From Comamonas suwonensis (GTDB taxonomy: Bacteria > Pseudomonadota > Gammaproteobacteria > Burkholderiales > Burkholderiaceae_C), in NCBI RefSeq assembly GCF_012844455.2, contig NZ_JABBCQ020000004.1, forward strand, positions 62,001-126,000: a stretch of DNA of 64,000 nucleotides. The letters run 5' to 3'. Shown here piece by piece: positions 46,452 to 56,200 of this stretch (the stretch's first letter is position 1; each line of letters opens with the position of its first letter). Position numbers and translations under genes: made by a program. The notes beneath the pieces are model-generated. The model did no database searches. It was given only the letters and a program-made list of their open reading frames with translations, and was not told where the DNA came from.

Positions 46452-48503
46452 ATGAATCAAACTGCTGCACTTCAGGGTGATGCCCTGTTCGCTCTCATCG
46501 ATCGAGCGCATGAACTGCTCAATGACTATCACGAAAATCACTCCAGCTCCATCAGCCGGCAAGACCGCATTGCTGCTGCCGTAGAACTGCTGGGGCAGCA
46601 AAACTTTGCCCCCGCCACCGTGCAAGAACTGGAGCGAGTTCACGACTTCTGGCTTTATCTGGAGCAACCTGAAACCGCCAACACCTTGCTGCAGCAGCAC
46701 AGAGCCGCGGTGCTGACCACCGATGCCAACCTTGCCAGCGACTCAGCGGTGCGGCTGGCGCTCAGTGATATTCAAAGTCGCATGGTCTTTGACAGGTCCG
46801 CCGCCGCCGCCCTGCTCATGCCCGCTGCCCAGGCCATTGCCCGGCTGCCCGAAGACATAGACACCGACAATTTATGGCATGGCTGGCAGTGGATGGTCGA
46901 TGAGCTCCAAGCCTGGGACATTGCCGCCACCGGTATCGACCTGCACCGCGCCAGAGAACGAACCAACCCCGATCTCGCCGCAGACACCGCCTATCTGGAC
47001 GCCATCGCCTGCGTGCGCAAGGCCGCGCTGCTGCAAAAGAGCAACCCTGCGGCCGAGATGAGCGGCATGGTGCAGACAGCCATCAACACCCTGCGCGATG
47101 CCACCTACGAGCAAAACGTGGACTTTGACTCCTGGATGACGCTGGCAGAACATGCCCTGCCGCTGGCACCGCAAAGCCTGCCCGCGTTGCTCATGGCCTG
47201 CGAACAGCAGGTAGCGCGCACGGAAAGCCCTGCGCCATCGCAAGCCGTCAAAGCCCACCGACAGGTCAAAATCATGCGCCTGCAAGCCAAAGCCTGCGCA
47301 CAGGCTGGCCAGCTGGAGGCTGCGCTGCAACTGGCACCGCAAGGCCACTTTGGCCTGACCGACGATGAAGGCGACCCATTTACCCCCACGCATCTGGGCT
47401 GGCTGGTGCAAGCCAATCGCATCAGCGAAGCTGCGGATCTGGCGCTTGAAAGCGTGCTGCACTCGCGCCCCGTCTCTGCCGTGGCAGCCTTCCAGCTGGC
47501 GCGCGAGCGTTTTGACAGCGATCCCGCTCACTCCATTACCTGGGCGCTGATTCTGGGCATCTCCCAGATAGATGAAGACATGCGCCAGTTGCTGGCGCAG
47601 GAAAGCCGCCCCCCCCACCCGGCAGACTTCTACCTGAACATGGCACGCGCCGCCCAGCCGGGTCACCCGGCGCTGGCGCTGATTGATGGCATGAAACTGG
47701 CCCGCAAGCGCCAGTTTGAACAGGCCTTGCCTCTGCTGGAAGTGGGTGTAAGCCAGCATCCAGAACTGGCCGACGGCGACAAACTTTCGGCCCTGTGGGC
47801 CGCCCGCTTTGCCGCCCTGCCTCTGGAAGAAGCATTGGCCCGCCCCTTCCCCGAAGCCCATGGCGGACACTGGTGCTATGCGGCAGCCGTGTTGCTGGAT
47901 GATCCCGACGATCTCGCCCCCCTGATGGGCGGCAAGAAAAAAGTGCCGTCGCAAGAAGTGCGCGAGCCCCTGGTGGTGCGCTACTACGAAGAAGGCCTGC
48001 GCCGCTTCGAGAACTTCTGGGCCACGGGCAAAGGCATGTTCAAAGATGCAGATCTGCATGTGTACTCCATGCTCTGCAACAATCTGGCCATCAAGTACCG
48101 CTTCATGAACCGCTACGACGAGGCCGCTGAACTGCACCACAAGGGTCTGAACAGCAGCGCGTTTGCAGAACACCACAACGGCCTGTTCTGGTGCGCGGTA
48201 GGCAAAGACGATGACACACAGACCGTGATCGAAGCCGAGCGGCTGTGGCACTTTGCGCTGGATAACGGTTATAGCCGCCATGACCCCACGCGCTACCTCT
48301 CCACCGTCGCCATGTCGCTTTACAAGCTCGACCGTGATGACGAAATCACCATCTGGATGGAGCGTCTTGACCAATGGTTCAGCGAGCTGGACGAAGACGA
48401 TCAACGCAACGAGCGCCGCGACTACCTGGCCTCTCTCATGTCCATGCTGGATTTCTTCTCCAGCACCCGCCCAGAGCTGGTACTGCCACGCCTGCGCGCT
48501 TGA
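46452..48503 (+). CDS. Large helical-repeat (TPR-like) protein, C-terminus apparently displaced by a frameshift
   Basis: A 683-residue soluble protein without signal peptide or membrane segment. Alternating helices with TPR-like spacing run through it (SDIQSRMVFDRSAAAALLMP, NNLAIKYRFMNRYDEAAELH, RYLSTVAMSLYKLDRDDEIT); this points to a protein-binding scaffold. I recognise no named family. The frame stops right after RPELVLPRLRA, while the next frame continues without a break into a helical tail ending KPWWKFW at 48690, as if the protein once ran on. Start ATG 46452 (MNQTAALQGD). It heads the cluster with the PcfJ-like and DUF1266-like genes. Confidence 0.78.
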   Translation: MNQTAALQGDALFALIDRAHELLNDYHENHSSSISRQDRIAAAVELLGQQNFAPATVQELERVHDFWLYLEQPETANTLLQQHRAAVLTTDANLASDSAVRLALSDIQSRMVFDRSAAAALLMPAAQAIARLPEDIDTDNLWHGWQWMVDELQAWDIAATGIDLHRARERTNPDLAADTAYLDAIACVRKAALLQKSNPAAEMSGMVQTAINTLRDATYEQNVDFDSWMTLAEHALPLAPQSLPALLMACEQQVARTESPAPSQAVKAHRQVKIMRLQAKACAQAGQLEAALQLAPQGHFGLTDDEGDPFTPTHLGWLVQANRISEAADLALESVLHSRPVSAVAAFQLARERFDSDPAHSITWALILGISQIDEDMRQLLAQESRPPHPADFYLNMARAAQPGHPALALIDGMKLARKRQFEQALPLLEVGVSQHPELADGDKLSALWAARFAALPLEEALARPFPEAHGGHWCYAAAVLLDDPDDLAPLMGGKKKVPSQEVREPLVVRYYEEGLRRFENFWATGKGMFKDADLHVYSMLCNNLAIKYRFMNRYDEAAELHHKGLNSSAFAEHHNGLFWCAVGKDDDTQTVIEAERLWHFALDNGYSRHDPTRYLSTVAMSLYKLDRDDEITIWMERLDQWFSELDEDDQRNERRDYLASLMSMLDFFSSTRPELVLPRLRA

Positions 48504-48531
48504 AGCCTATCCAGAGCTACTGGAGGAATCC

Positions 48532-48690
48532 GTGGAACTGCACAAACAGGCCCACAGCTATCTGGACAAGGACGACGACGCAGACGAGCAGCGCATGTCG
48601 CGCACCGGTATCGAGCGCGCCGAGCGCAAGTTGGCCGAACGCGACGCCGCCCCAGCCTCTGGCCGCAAACCATGGTGGAAATTCTGGTGA
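48532..48690 (+). CDS. Displaced C-terminal tail of the upstream protein, or a separate 52-residue protein
   Basis: In the +1 frame relative to the upstream gene. The tail VELHKQAHSYLDKDDDADEQ and on to KPWWKFW is charged and helical, and its in-frame lead (ALEAYPELLEES, from about 48498) reads as a natural continuation of the upstream protein. As a separate gene it could start at GTG 48532, which has GGAGG five bases upstream. Either it is a small coupled gene, or a GC dinucleotide was lost in ctgcgcgctt, or the read is wrong. Confidence 0.5.
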   Translation: MELHKQAHSYLDKDDDADEQRMSRTGIERAERKLAERDAAPASGRKPWWKFW

Positions 48691-49874
48691 GTCAAGCGCC
48701 CGACCACTCTGCCGCCGCCAGTGCCTACAAGGCCCGCGATGTCGTCAACGCCCCGGCCATCAAGCAACGTATCAAGGAGCGCAGCACCGGGCGTGGCGAC
48801 GCGCCTGATGTCGCGACCTGGCTGGGCAACCATTTCTACCGTCATGTCGTTGGCAACCTGCAGGCCGATGAACCCGGCGTGCAGCGCATTGCCGATGTCC
48901 AGCAACTGCAGACCCTGATGGGCAGGCAAGAGCCGCCCGCCTGGGCACTCGAGCGACTGGCGCGCAAGCAGTCTGGCTTTGACCTGCCCGACCTGTGGTG
49001 GGTGCTGCCCGACTCCGCCGCCGTGCTGACGCTGGAGACGCGGCTGGTGGAGTTTCTCTCCACCCGCAAGGGCACATCGCTGGAAGGAAAACTGCAGCGC
49101 GTGAACGCCCCGCAGGCACTGGCGCGCTGGATGCTGGAGCATCTGGCTTTCGAGCAAAAGCAAAACAGCGGCTGGATAGAGCACAGCCAAGAAGCCGTGC
49201 AAGGCATTCTGCGCGGCCAGCTGGGCACTTTTGTAGAGTTTCTTGGCGAGAGCCCCAAGGCCCGCCAAGAGATGGCCTATGAAAGCCAGATGATGGGCCA
49301 CTGCGTGGGGCAGTTTGCCAGCCGCAAGACCTTTATCGGCGGCTATGGCGAGCATTACGCGGAAGGCCTTGAGTCGGGTCGCATGCGCCTGTTCAGCTAT
49401 CGCACGGGCGCAGCCCAGCCACGCATCACCGTCAACGCCTTTGTGCAAAAAGACGGCAAGCTGAAAATCGAGCAGATCAAAGGCAAGCAAAACCGCCCCC
49501 CCATTGCGCGCTATGTGCCTGATGTGGTGACCCTGCTCAACCACCTGCCGCTCAATGACGAAGTACCCGAAGATGCCGTGGCCATGGGCATTGTGCGGCG
49601 CCCGCCCGATGTGCTGCAGGCCCACCCCGAGCTGACGCCCTGGTGCTCGGTGCAGGAGTTGCAGACCGACAACGAGCAGCTATGGCTGATGCAGCAGTAC
49701 CCCAGCCTGCTTCCCCAGCTCAATCTGCAGTCCCCGCTGATGCAGTGGATGGTGGCGGCGCGCAAGGACTCACTGGACAGCGAAGTGATAGATCGCATGC
49801 CCAAATCAGCCGCACTGAAACACACTCTGCAGATGGCCAAGAAACGCCCCCTGCGCGCCGGAGGCCGGGTATGA
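48672..49874 (+). CDS. PcfJ-like protein of unknown function
   Basis: A 400-residue soluble protein. Near residues 206-211 lies MMGHCVGQF and near 268-274 QIKGKQN, with RMRLFSYRTG and TVNAFVQKDGKLKIEQIKG between them. This spacing (HCV, then S-R, then QxxGxxN) resembles the PcfJ-like proteins found on conjugative and other mobile elements, whose biochemical role is unknown. I recognise no catalytic site. Starts possible: ATG 48672 or GTG 48687; the latter overlaps the previous stop by GTGA. The stop is coupled to the next gene by ATGA. Confidence 0.7.
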   Translation: MVEILVSQAPDHSAAASAYKARDVVNAPAIKQRIKERSTGRGDAPDVATWLGNHFYRHVVGNLQADEPGVQRIADVQQLQTLMGRQEPPAWALERLARKQSGFDLPDLWWVLPDSAAVLTLETRLVEFLSTRKGTSLEGKLQRVNAPQALARWMLEHLAFEQKQNSGWIEHSQEAVQGILRGQLGTFVEFLGESPKARQEMAYESQMMGHCVGQFASRKTFIGGYGEHYAEGLESGRMRLFSYRTGAAQPRITVNAFVQKDGKLKIEQIKGKQNRPPIARYVPDVVTLLNHLPLNDEVPEDAVAMGIVRRPPDVLQAHPELTPWCSVQELQTDNEQLWLMQQYPSLLPQLNLQSPLMQWMVAARKDSLDSEVIDRMPKSAALKHTLQMAKKRPLRAGGRV

Positions 49875-50638
49875 ACGGCTGGACGTTTTTTTTCATCATC
49901 TTGGGACTGATTTACTGGAAGGGCTTGAGCGGCTGGACGCTTCTCTTCATCATCGGAGGCCTGATTTACTGGACGCTGCGCGGTGGCTTCAAGCGCTTGG
50001 GCGAAGCCAAAAAACGCGGTGACATCATCAGCTACCAGGCCGGCAGCGATGAGCGCAACTGGGCCTTGGCGCTGGCTCACCCCATGGCCTACCACGCCAT
50101 GCAGGGCGGTTTTGCCAGCGATCTCGGTGGTGCTGACGAGGCACTGGCAAAACAGTTGCGCCCCATGATCTTGCACCACATGGGTCTTCGCACCGACCTG
50201 AACGACGAGCAGGTGCGCCAGCAACTGCCCGACGCTTTGCGCCAGCGCTGGTTCATGCTGGACTTGCAACGCCTGCAGCGCAGCGACGACGGCCGCGCCG
50301 CCATGGCTTTTGCCTGCGCGCGTGTGAGCTTTTTTGTGCGCAGCGCCCGGCTGCTGGACTGGCTGGAAGACAGCATGCACTGGGAGGTACTGCTACTCAA
50401 CGCCCAACGCGCCCAACAATGCTTTGGCAACTGGCAGGAGTTTGGCCAAGCCTTTGCACAGGGACGCACCCAATGGCTGGCCCTTGGCCGCAGCGATGTG
50501 CTGGGCAAGGCCTTCAGCCCCGAAGAAGTCGCACAGTGGGTGACAGAAGAAAAGCACCCATGGCATGTGATGAGCTGGAGCTTGCCGCTGACAGTCGATG
50601 ATTCAAACACTGCCACGCCGCTTGCTGCATCAGCGTAA
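49871..50638 (+). CDS. Membrane-anchored DUF1266-like protein
   Basis: A 255-residue protein. The N-terminus holds two hydrophobic segments that are repeats of each other: GWTFFFIILGLIYW (3-17) and GWTLLFIIGGLIYW (21-34), period 18 residues. The rest resembles DUF1266: WFMLDLQRLQRSDDGRAAMA, then FFVRSARLLDWLEDSMHWEV and GNWQEFGQAFAQGRTQW. DUF1266 proteins occur in E. coli near Sel1-repeat and DnaJ-like genes and have no known function. ATG 49871 overlaps the upstream stop by ATGA. Confidence 0.72.
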   Translation: MNGWTFFFIILGLIYWKGLSGWTLLFIIGGLIYWTLRGGFKRLGEAKKRGDIISYQAGSDERNWALALAHPMAYHAMQGGFASDLGGADEALAKQLRPMILHHMGLRTDLNDEQVRQQLPDALRQRWFMLDLQRLQRSDDGRAAMAFACARVSFFVRSARLLDWLEDSMHWEVLLLNAQRAQQCFGNWQEFGQAFAQGRTQWLALGRSDVLGKAFSPEEVAQWVTEEKHPWHVMSWSLPLTVDDSNTATPLAASA

Positions 50639-50659
50639 AGCGCCATCAATACGATTGCA

Positions 50660-50688
50660 AAAAAAGGCCTGCCAGGCAGTCCCTTTTT
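50660..50688. terminator. Terminator between the DUF1266-like and NlpC/P60 genes
   Basis: aaaaaggcctgcc pairs imperfectly with ggcagtcccttttt across the convergent spacer. Confidence 0.5.
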
Positions 50689-50706
50689 CATGGGTGCAGC
50701 AAAACT

Positions 50707-51309
50707 TCAGGAAAAGATGCTGCGAGCTTCCGTAAAGCGTTTGGCAAAGTACACGTTATCCATGCGCGCGCGCTGCACGGTGCCGCCGCTGGATGGCGCA
50801 TGCACAAACTGCCCATTGCCCACAAAAATGCCCATGTGCGAATAGCGCCCGCCCAAGGTGTTGAAGAACACAAAGTCGCCGCGCATCAGATCACGCCCGT
50901 CCACGGCATTGCTGACCTTTGCCCACTGCGATGTGGTGCGCGGCAGCCGGGTCTCGGTAATGCCTCCCACGGCCCATTGAATCAAACCGCTGCAGTCAAA
51001 ACCACCTTCGGGCGAATTGCCGCCATAGGTATAGGGCGTGTTGACCACCAGCATGGTGCGCGCCAGCAAGGATTCGCGCAGATCTTCGGAGAGATTGAGC
51101 ACCTGGGCCGAGCGCGGGCCGCCAGCCTGTGCGGCGGGTTTGGCCTTCTCCTTGGGGGCGGATGAGCATCCGGCCAGCACCGCAGCCAGCGAACCGACCA
51201 GGGCCAGCGTGCAGGCACGCCGCCCGGGGTTGGGTGCATCGCGTTCAACGTTCAGCGCTTCGCTGAGGGCGGTCTCGCCCTGGATGGGAGTCCAGACTTG
51301 TAGCTTCAT
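50707..51309 (-). CDS. NlpC/P60-family cell wall peptidase, lipoprotein
   Basis: A 200-residue protein. The hydrophobic leader RRACTLALVGSLAAVLAGC ends in a lipobox (LAGC, Cys48). The NlpC/P60 domain shows catalytic Cys106 in GGFDCSGLIQW, His in YSHMGIFVG and the third polar residue in FVHAPSSGG. Such enzymes cut peptide links in peptidoglycan. The 29 residues before the signal segment are unusual; translation may begin further in, although no better start is obvious. Confidence 0.88.
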   Translation of the reverse strand: MKLQVWTPIQGETALSEALNVERDAPNPGRRACTLALVGSLAAVLAGCSSAPKEKAKPAAQAGGPRSAQVLNLSEDLRESLLARTMLVVNTPYTYGGNSPEGGFDCSGLIQWAVGGITETRLPRTTSQWAKVSNAVDGRDLMRGDFVFFNTLGGRYSHMGIFVGNGQFVHAPSSGGTVQRARMDNVYFAKRFTEARSIFS

Positions 51310-51437
51310 GGATGGGCATGTTCGCAGAAAGCGCAGCCCGGCTCCAGCGTGAGGTCTGCGGCTTTACAAAAATATGAGCTGACAGCGACCAATTCATATC
51401 ATATTCACCAACAAAAACATCTAAAACTCAATCTAAT

Positions 51438-51452
51438 AGAGCGCAAGCAGCT
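51438..51452 (-). repeat. Short repeat unit downstream of ffh
   Basis: agagcgcaagcagct, which on the minus strand reads agctgcttgcgctct. Member of the short repeat family. Confidence 0.5.
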
Positions 51453-51468
51453 CATTTTTCATGAGCAA

Positions 51469-51512
51469 CCCATCAAAAAAAGCGCCCCGATTGGAGCGCT
51501 TTTTTTGATGGG
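51469..51512. terminator. Long perfect terminator hairpin 3' of ffh
   Basis: 17-base perfect arms (cccatcaaaaaaagcgc and gcgctttttttgatggg) around a 10-base loop. It ends 9 bp before the ffh stop codon, so it closes the ffh transcript. Confidence 0.85.
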
Positions 51513-51521
51513 TAGAGCTGA

Positions 51522-52913
51522 TCAGAAGGGGAGCTTGGGCATGCCACCGCCGCCCATCATGCCCTTCATGGCCTTCATGCCGCCCATCTTCTTCATCATC
51601 TTCATCAGGCCGCCGCCCTTGAACTTCTTCATCATGGTCTGCATTTGCTCAAACTCTTTGAGCAAGCGGTTCACTTCCTGAACCTGCACGCCTGCGCCGT
51701 CAGCAATGCGCTTTTTGCGCGTGGCCTTGATGAGCGCGGGGTGCTTGCGCTCTTTGAAGGTCATGGAGCAGATGATGCCTTCCTTGCGCTTGATTTCGCG
51801 CTCGGCCTTGTCCATGTCCACGGCACCGGCCTTGCCGGCCAATTCGGCAGGCAGCTTATCCATCAACTGGGACAGGCCGCCCATGGACTTCATCTGCTGC
51901 AGCTGCGCCAGAAAATCGTTCAGATCAAAGCCGTCGCCGCTCTTCAGCTTCTCGGCCATCTTCTGCGCGGCTTCCATGTCCACGCCCTTGGTGACCTGCT
52001 CGACCAGGGCCACGATGTCGCCCATGCCCAGCACGCGCTGTGCGTGGCGGTCGGCATCGAAGACTTCCAGTCCATCGAGCTTTTCGGAGACACCGGCGAA
52101 CTTGATGGGAGCACCCGTGATCTGGCGCACGGACAGGGCCGCGCCACCACGCGAGTCACCATCGAGCTTGGTCAGGACGATACCGGTCAGCGGCAGCGCT
52201 TCCTTGAAGGCCTTGGCGGTGTTGATCGCATCCTGCCCCTGCATGGCATCCACCACGAACAGGGTTTCAACGGGCTTCAGGATAGAGTGCAAGTCCTTGA
52301 TTTCGGCCATCAACAGTTCGTCAATAGCCAGGCGACCGGCCGTATCCACCAGCAGCACATCAAAGTAATGCTTTTTGGCGTAGTCCAGCGCCGCGATAGC
52401 GATGTCGCGGGGCTTCTGGTCCGGCGTGGACGGGAACCACTCGGCACCCGCCTGTGCCGTCACGGTCTTGAGCTGTTCGATAGCAGCAGGGCGGTACACG
52501 TCACCCGAGACGGTCAGCACCTTTTTCTTGCGCTTTTCGATCAGGTGCTTGGCCAGTTTGGCGGTAGTGGTCGTCTTACCAGCGCCTTGCAGACCGGCCA
52601 TCAGGATGATGGCGGGGGGCTGGGCATTGAGGTTGATGTCCGCAACACCCTCACCCATGGTGGCCGCCAGCTCTTTGTTGACGATGGAGACCAGCACCTG
52701 GCCGGGCTGCAGCGAGCTGATGACTTCCTGACCCAGCGCCTTTTCCTTGACGCGGGCAATGAAGTCGCGCACCACGGGCAGGGCCACGTCGGCCTCAAGC
52801 AGGGCCATGCGCACTTCGCGCAGCATGTCCTGCACGTTGGATTCGGTAATGCGGGCCTGGCCACGCATCTCCTTGACGAGGCGCGAGAGTTTATCGGTCA
52901 GTGCGGAGGCCAT
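51522..52913 (-). CDS. ffh: Signal recognition particle protein Ffh
   Basis: A 463-residue SRP GTPase. NG domain: GLQGAGKTTTTAKLAKHLIE, DTAGRLAIDELLM, TKLDGDSRGGAALSV. The C-terminal Met-rich M domain (MMKKFKGGGLMKMMKKMG, then MKGMMGGGGMPKLPF) binds 4.5S RNA and signal sequences. Start ATG 52913 (MASALTDKLSRL). No 4.5S RNA gene was seen nearby. It is divergent from the sensor kinase gene. Confidence 0.98.
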   Translation of the reverse strand: MASALTDKLSRLVKEMRGQARITESNVQDMLREVRMALLEADVALPVVRDFIARVKEKALGQEVISSLQPGQVLVSIVNKELAATMGEGVADINLNAQPPAIILMAGLQGAGKTTTTAKLAKHLIEKRKKKVLTVSGDVYRPAAIEQLKTVTAQAGAEWFPSTPDQKPRDIAIAALDYAKKHYFDVLLVDTAGRLAIDELLMAEIKDLHSILKPVETLFVVDAMQGQDAINTAKAFKEALPLTGIVLTKLDGDSRGGAALSVRQITGAPIKFAGVSEKLDGLEVFDADRHAQRVLGMGDIVALVEQVTKGVDMEAAQKMAEKLKSGDGFDLNDFLAQLQQMKSMGGLSQLMDKLPAELAGKAGAVDMDKAEREIKRKEGIICSMTFKERKHPALIKATRKKRIADGAGVQVQEVNRLLKEFEQMQTMMKKFKGGGLMKMMKKMGGMKAMKGMMGGGGMPKLPF

Positions 52914-53278
52914 AGACAAAAAGCATTCGAAAGTTGTGGACAGACAAGAAACAGAGCGCGATCCAGCATGCGCCGGTCGCCACACAGCCTGCAGACATTG
53001 CCGGGCCGTCCATCACCGAGACAAGGCAAAGCTGTGCGAATAAGGCATTTTACCCGCACCCCCTTCTATAGAGGGTGTTGGTGCCTGTTTACGCTCGCCC
53101 GGACTCCGATCTGAGGTCCCTCGGTCTGTGGCGATTCAGCAAAACCGCCCAGCAGCGCACCGTTTCGCAGGGTTCTGGCGAGCTTGTTATTAAGTGCTAC
53201 ACAGGTAACATCAGCCGCATCACCCTGCTTCGGGGGCTGCCGCTAGACCACTGGTGCTCCCTAAATCCAAGGCGCTTC
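52914..53278. other. 365-bp divergent spacer, ffh and sensor kinase
   Basis: Promoter region for both genes. The kinase frame is open back to 53075, but that part is rich in Arg and Cys and not PAS-like, so I place the start at 53279. A small inverted repeat (accccctt and agagggt) lies near 53058. No gene. Confidence 0.5.
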
Positions 53279-56200
53279 ATGTCTGACCAGCTGCTGTACC
53301 GTCATTTCCTCGATCACTTCGCTGACGCCTTCTTTCTGCATGACGATTGCGGCCAATTGCTGGATATCAACATGCAAGCCTGTGAAAGTCTGGGCTACAG
53401 CCGTGAGGAAATGCTGAATCTCAAGGTCCTGAATTTTTCGCATGACCATGATGAGCGGGCGCTGATAGCCCTGTGGAACTCGATGGAGCCCGGCTTTAAC
53501 ACCGTGCTGGAAAACCAGCACCAGCGCAAAAACGGCACGATTTACCCCGTCGAGGTCAAAATTGCATGCCAGCTGGTTGAGGGGCGCAAGCTCTTTTACG
53601 CCATGGCCAGAGATATCTCTGAGCGCGTTCGACGTGAAGAGGAAATCCGCCAGCTCAATATCGAGCTTGAGCAGCGCTGGAAAGACTCCAGTCGGCTGCT
53701 GAATTCCGTCATGCGGGACACACCCGACATCGTTTTTGTCAAAGACCTGGACGGCCGCTACCTGTTCTCCAATCCTGCTGCCGACAAAGTGGCGGGCTTT
53801 GCGGAAGGGACACTGATAGGCAAGACAGATCAAGACATCTGGGGTGGCAATAACAACTTTGCTACCGACGATTCCCGGGCCATACACAGCGAGAAGCCCA
53901 TCATTTCCGAAGGCTACGTGAAGATGGACGGGAGGAAATGCCTGTTCCAGTCCATCAAGAGCCCCTACCACGACGAGAACGGCAACGTGATTGGTCTGCT
54001 GGGTATCGCACGCGACATCACCTCTTTGCGAGCCACCGAGAAAGAGCTACGCACCAGCAACCATTTTTTGCGTCGGGCCGAGCGCCTGTCGCGCATTGGC
54101 AGCTGGCGGCTGGACCTGAAAACCGGCGAATTCTGGGCATCAGAGATGATGTACGAGATAAATGGGGCCGACCCCAAGGGACCCCAGCTGACACCCGACG
54201 ACCTGCGCCGCCTGATGCCGCCCGAAGATCACGCCCGCGTGGCAGCGGCCATCAACCTCTGTGCCCAGACGGGGCAGTCCTATGCACTGGACGTCACCCA
54301 TACCACCCCGGACCGCGGCAGCTTTCCGGCGTCTATTCTGGGGCAGGCCGATCGGGACGCCCAAGGCAACATCATCGGCATCAGCGGTGTGGTGCAAGAC
54401 CTTTCAGAGCGCGAAGCGGCCAAGCAACGGCTTGAAGCCGTGGCCGACAACCTGCCCAGCGGGGCCATCTTCCGCCTTGAGAACAACGAGGGCGCCCAGC
54501 GCCTCAGCTACATCAGCGCAGGTGTGGAAAAGCTCATGGGCATCAAGGCAACGGCCATCATTGCCAACCAGCAGGTCTATCTGGATCGCATTCACCCCAG
54601 CGATATCGCCCTGTACAAACTTTTGATGGAAGAGGCAAAGCAGCAAAACAAGCTGTTTGACCACAGCTTTCGCATCATCCGCCCCAACGGCATCATGCGC
54701 TGGCTGCGCTGCCGCTCAGCTCCGCGCCACACCGAAACAGGGACGGTCTGGGATGGCATCCTGCTAGACATCTCCCGCGAACGCGAGGCCGAGCTGGCCT
54801 TGCAGCAAGCCAAGGAAGCTGCAGAAACGGCCGAGCGCACCAAGTCGGAATTTCTGGCCACCATGAGCCATGAAATCCGTACGCCCATGAATACAGTCAT
54901 TGGCATGACGCGCCTGATGCAGCAAACCCCGCTGTCGCCCAAGCAGCGCAACTATCTGGACAAGGTAGAGCTGTCTGCCAACGCGCTGCTGTCCATCATC
55001 AATGACATTCTTGACTACTCCAAGATTGAAGCCGGCATGCTGGAGTTGGAGAGCGTGGAGTTCGCGCTGGACGATATTCTGGAGACAGTTTCCGCCGTCA
55101 CCACCCTAAAAGCCGAAGAAAAAGGGCTGGAGATTGTGTACTCGGTCTCGCCAGAAGTGCCGCGACATCTGTGCGGCGACCCGCTGCGCCTGAGCCAGGT
55201 ACTCAACAACCTGGTGAGCAATGCCATCAAATTCACCCATCAGGGCGAAGTGGTGGTATCGATTGAGAAAGAGCGCCCCGCGATTGCGCGTGCCAGCACG
55301 GGGGTGGACGAGGTTCAGACCCTTTTGATTACCGTGCGTGACACCGGCATCGGTATGAATCAAGCGCAGATACAGCAGCTTTTTCGCCCCTTCTCTCAGG
55401 CCGACAGCCAGACCACGCGCCGCTATGGCGGCACCGGGCTGGGACTGGCCATCTGCAACCGTCTGGTGCAGTTGATGGGTGGTCGCTTTGATGTGTTCAG
55501 CGCGCCCGGGCGCGGCAGCACTTTCCGCTTTGCAGTGCAAATGATGGCGACCAGCCAACCGACCAAGCGCCCGCAGATCTACCGCGTGGGCGCAGCCAAC
55601 AGAGTGCTAATCGTGGACGACAACGCCAGCGCCCGCGACATTCTCAGCACCATGGTGCGCGGCTTTGGCATGCGCACCGATGCGGTTGACAGCGGCGACA
55701 AGGCGCTGGCCGCACTACACCTCGCATCGCACAGCGGCTCGCCCTATGACCTGGTGCTGATGGACTGGCGCATGCCCGGCATGGATGGTCTTGAGGCCGC
55801 GCGGCGCATTCGCGAAGTGGAACACTTGGCCACCATTCCCGCCGTACTCATGGTCACCGCCTATGGCCGCGATGAGGTGCAAAGACAGGCCGAACAACTC
55901 GGCCTGCAAGGCTTGCTGACCAAGCCGGTCACAGAGTCCGTGCTGTTCAACTCGATTCTCGAAATCTTGCAAGCACACAGCCCAGGCTACCAAGCCGCTG
56001 CCGCGCCCAGCATGGCGGACATATCGCCGAGCAAGCGCTACCCAGAACTCAAAGGCAAGCGCGTACTCGTCGTCGATGACAACGCCCTGAACCGCGAAGT
56101 GGCGGCAGACTTTCTGGATCTGGTCGGCATTCAGGTCGAGCTGGCCACCGATGGTGAACAGGCGCTAAAAGTGCTGGAGAGGCAGTCTTTTGACCTGGTG

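Noticed and set aside
52914..53278. N-terminal extension of the hybrid kinase to 53075
   Set aside because: Composition unlike the PAS domain that follows, and ATG 53279 ([10 protein letters not shown]) gives a natural PAS start.
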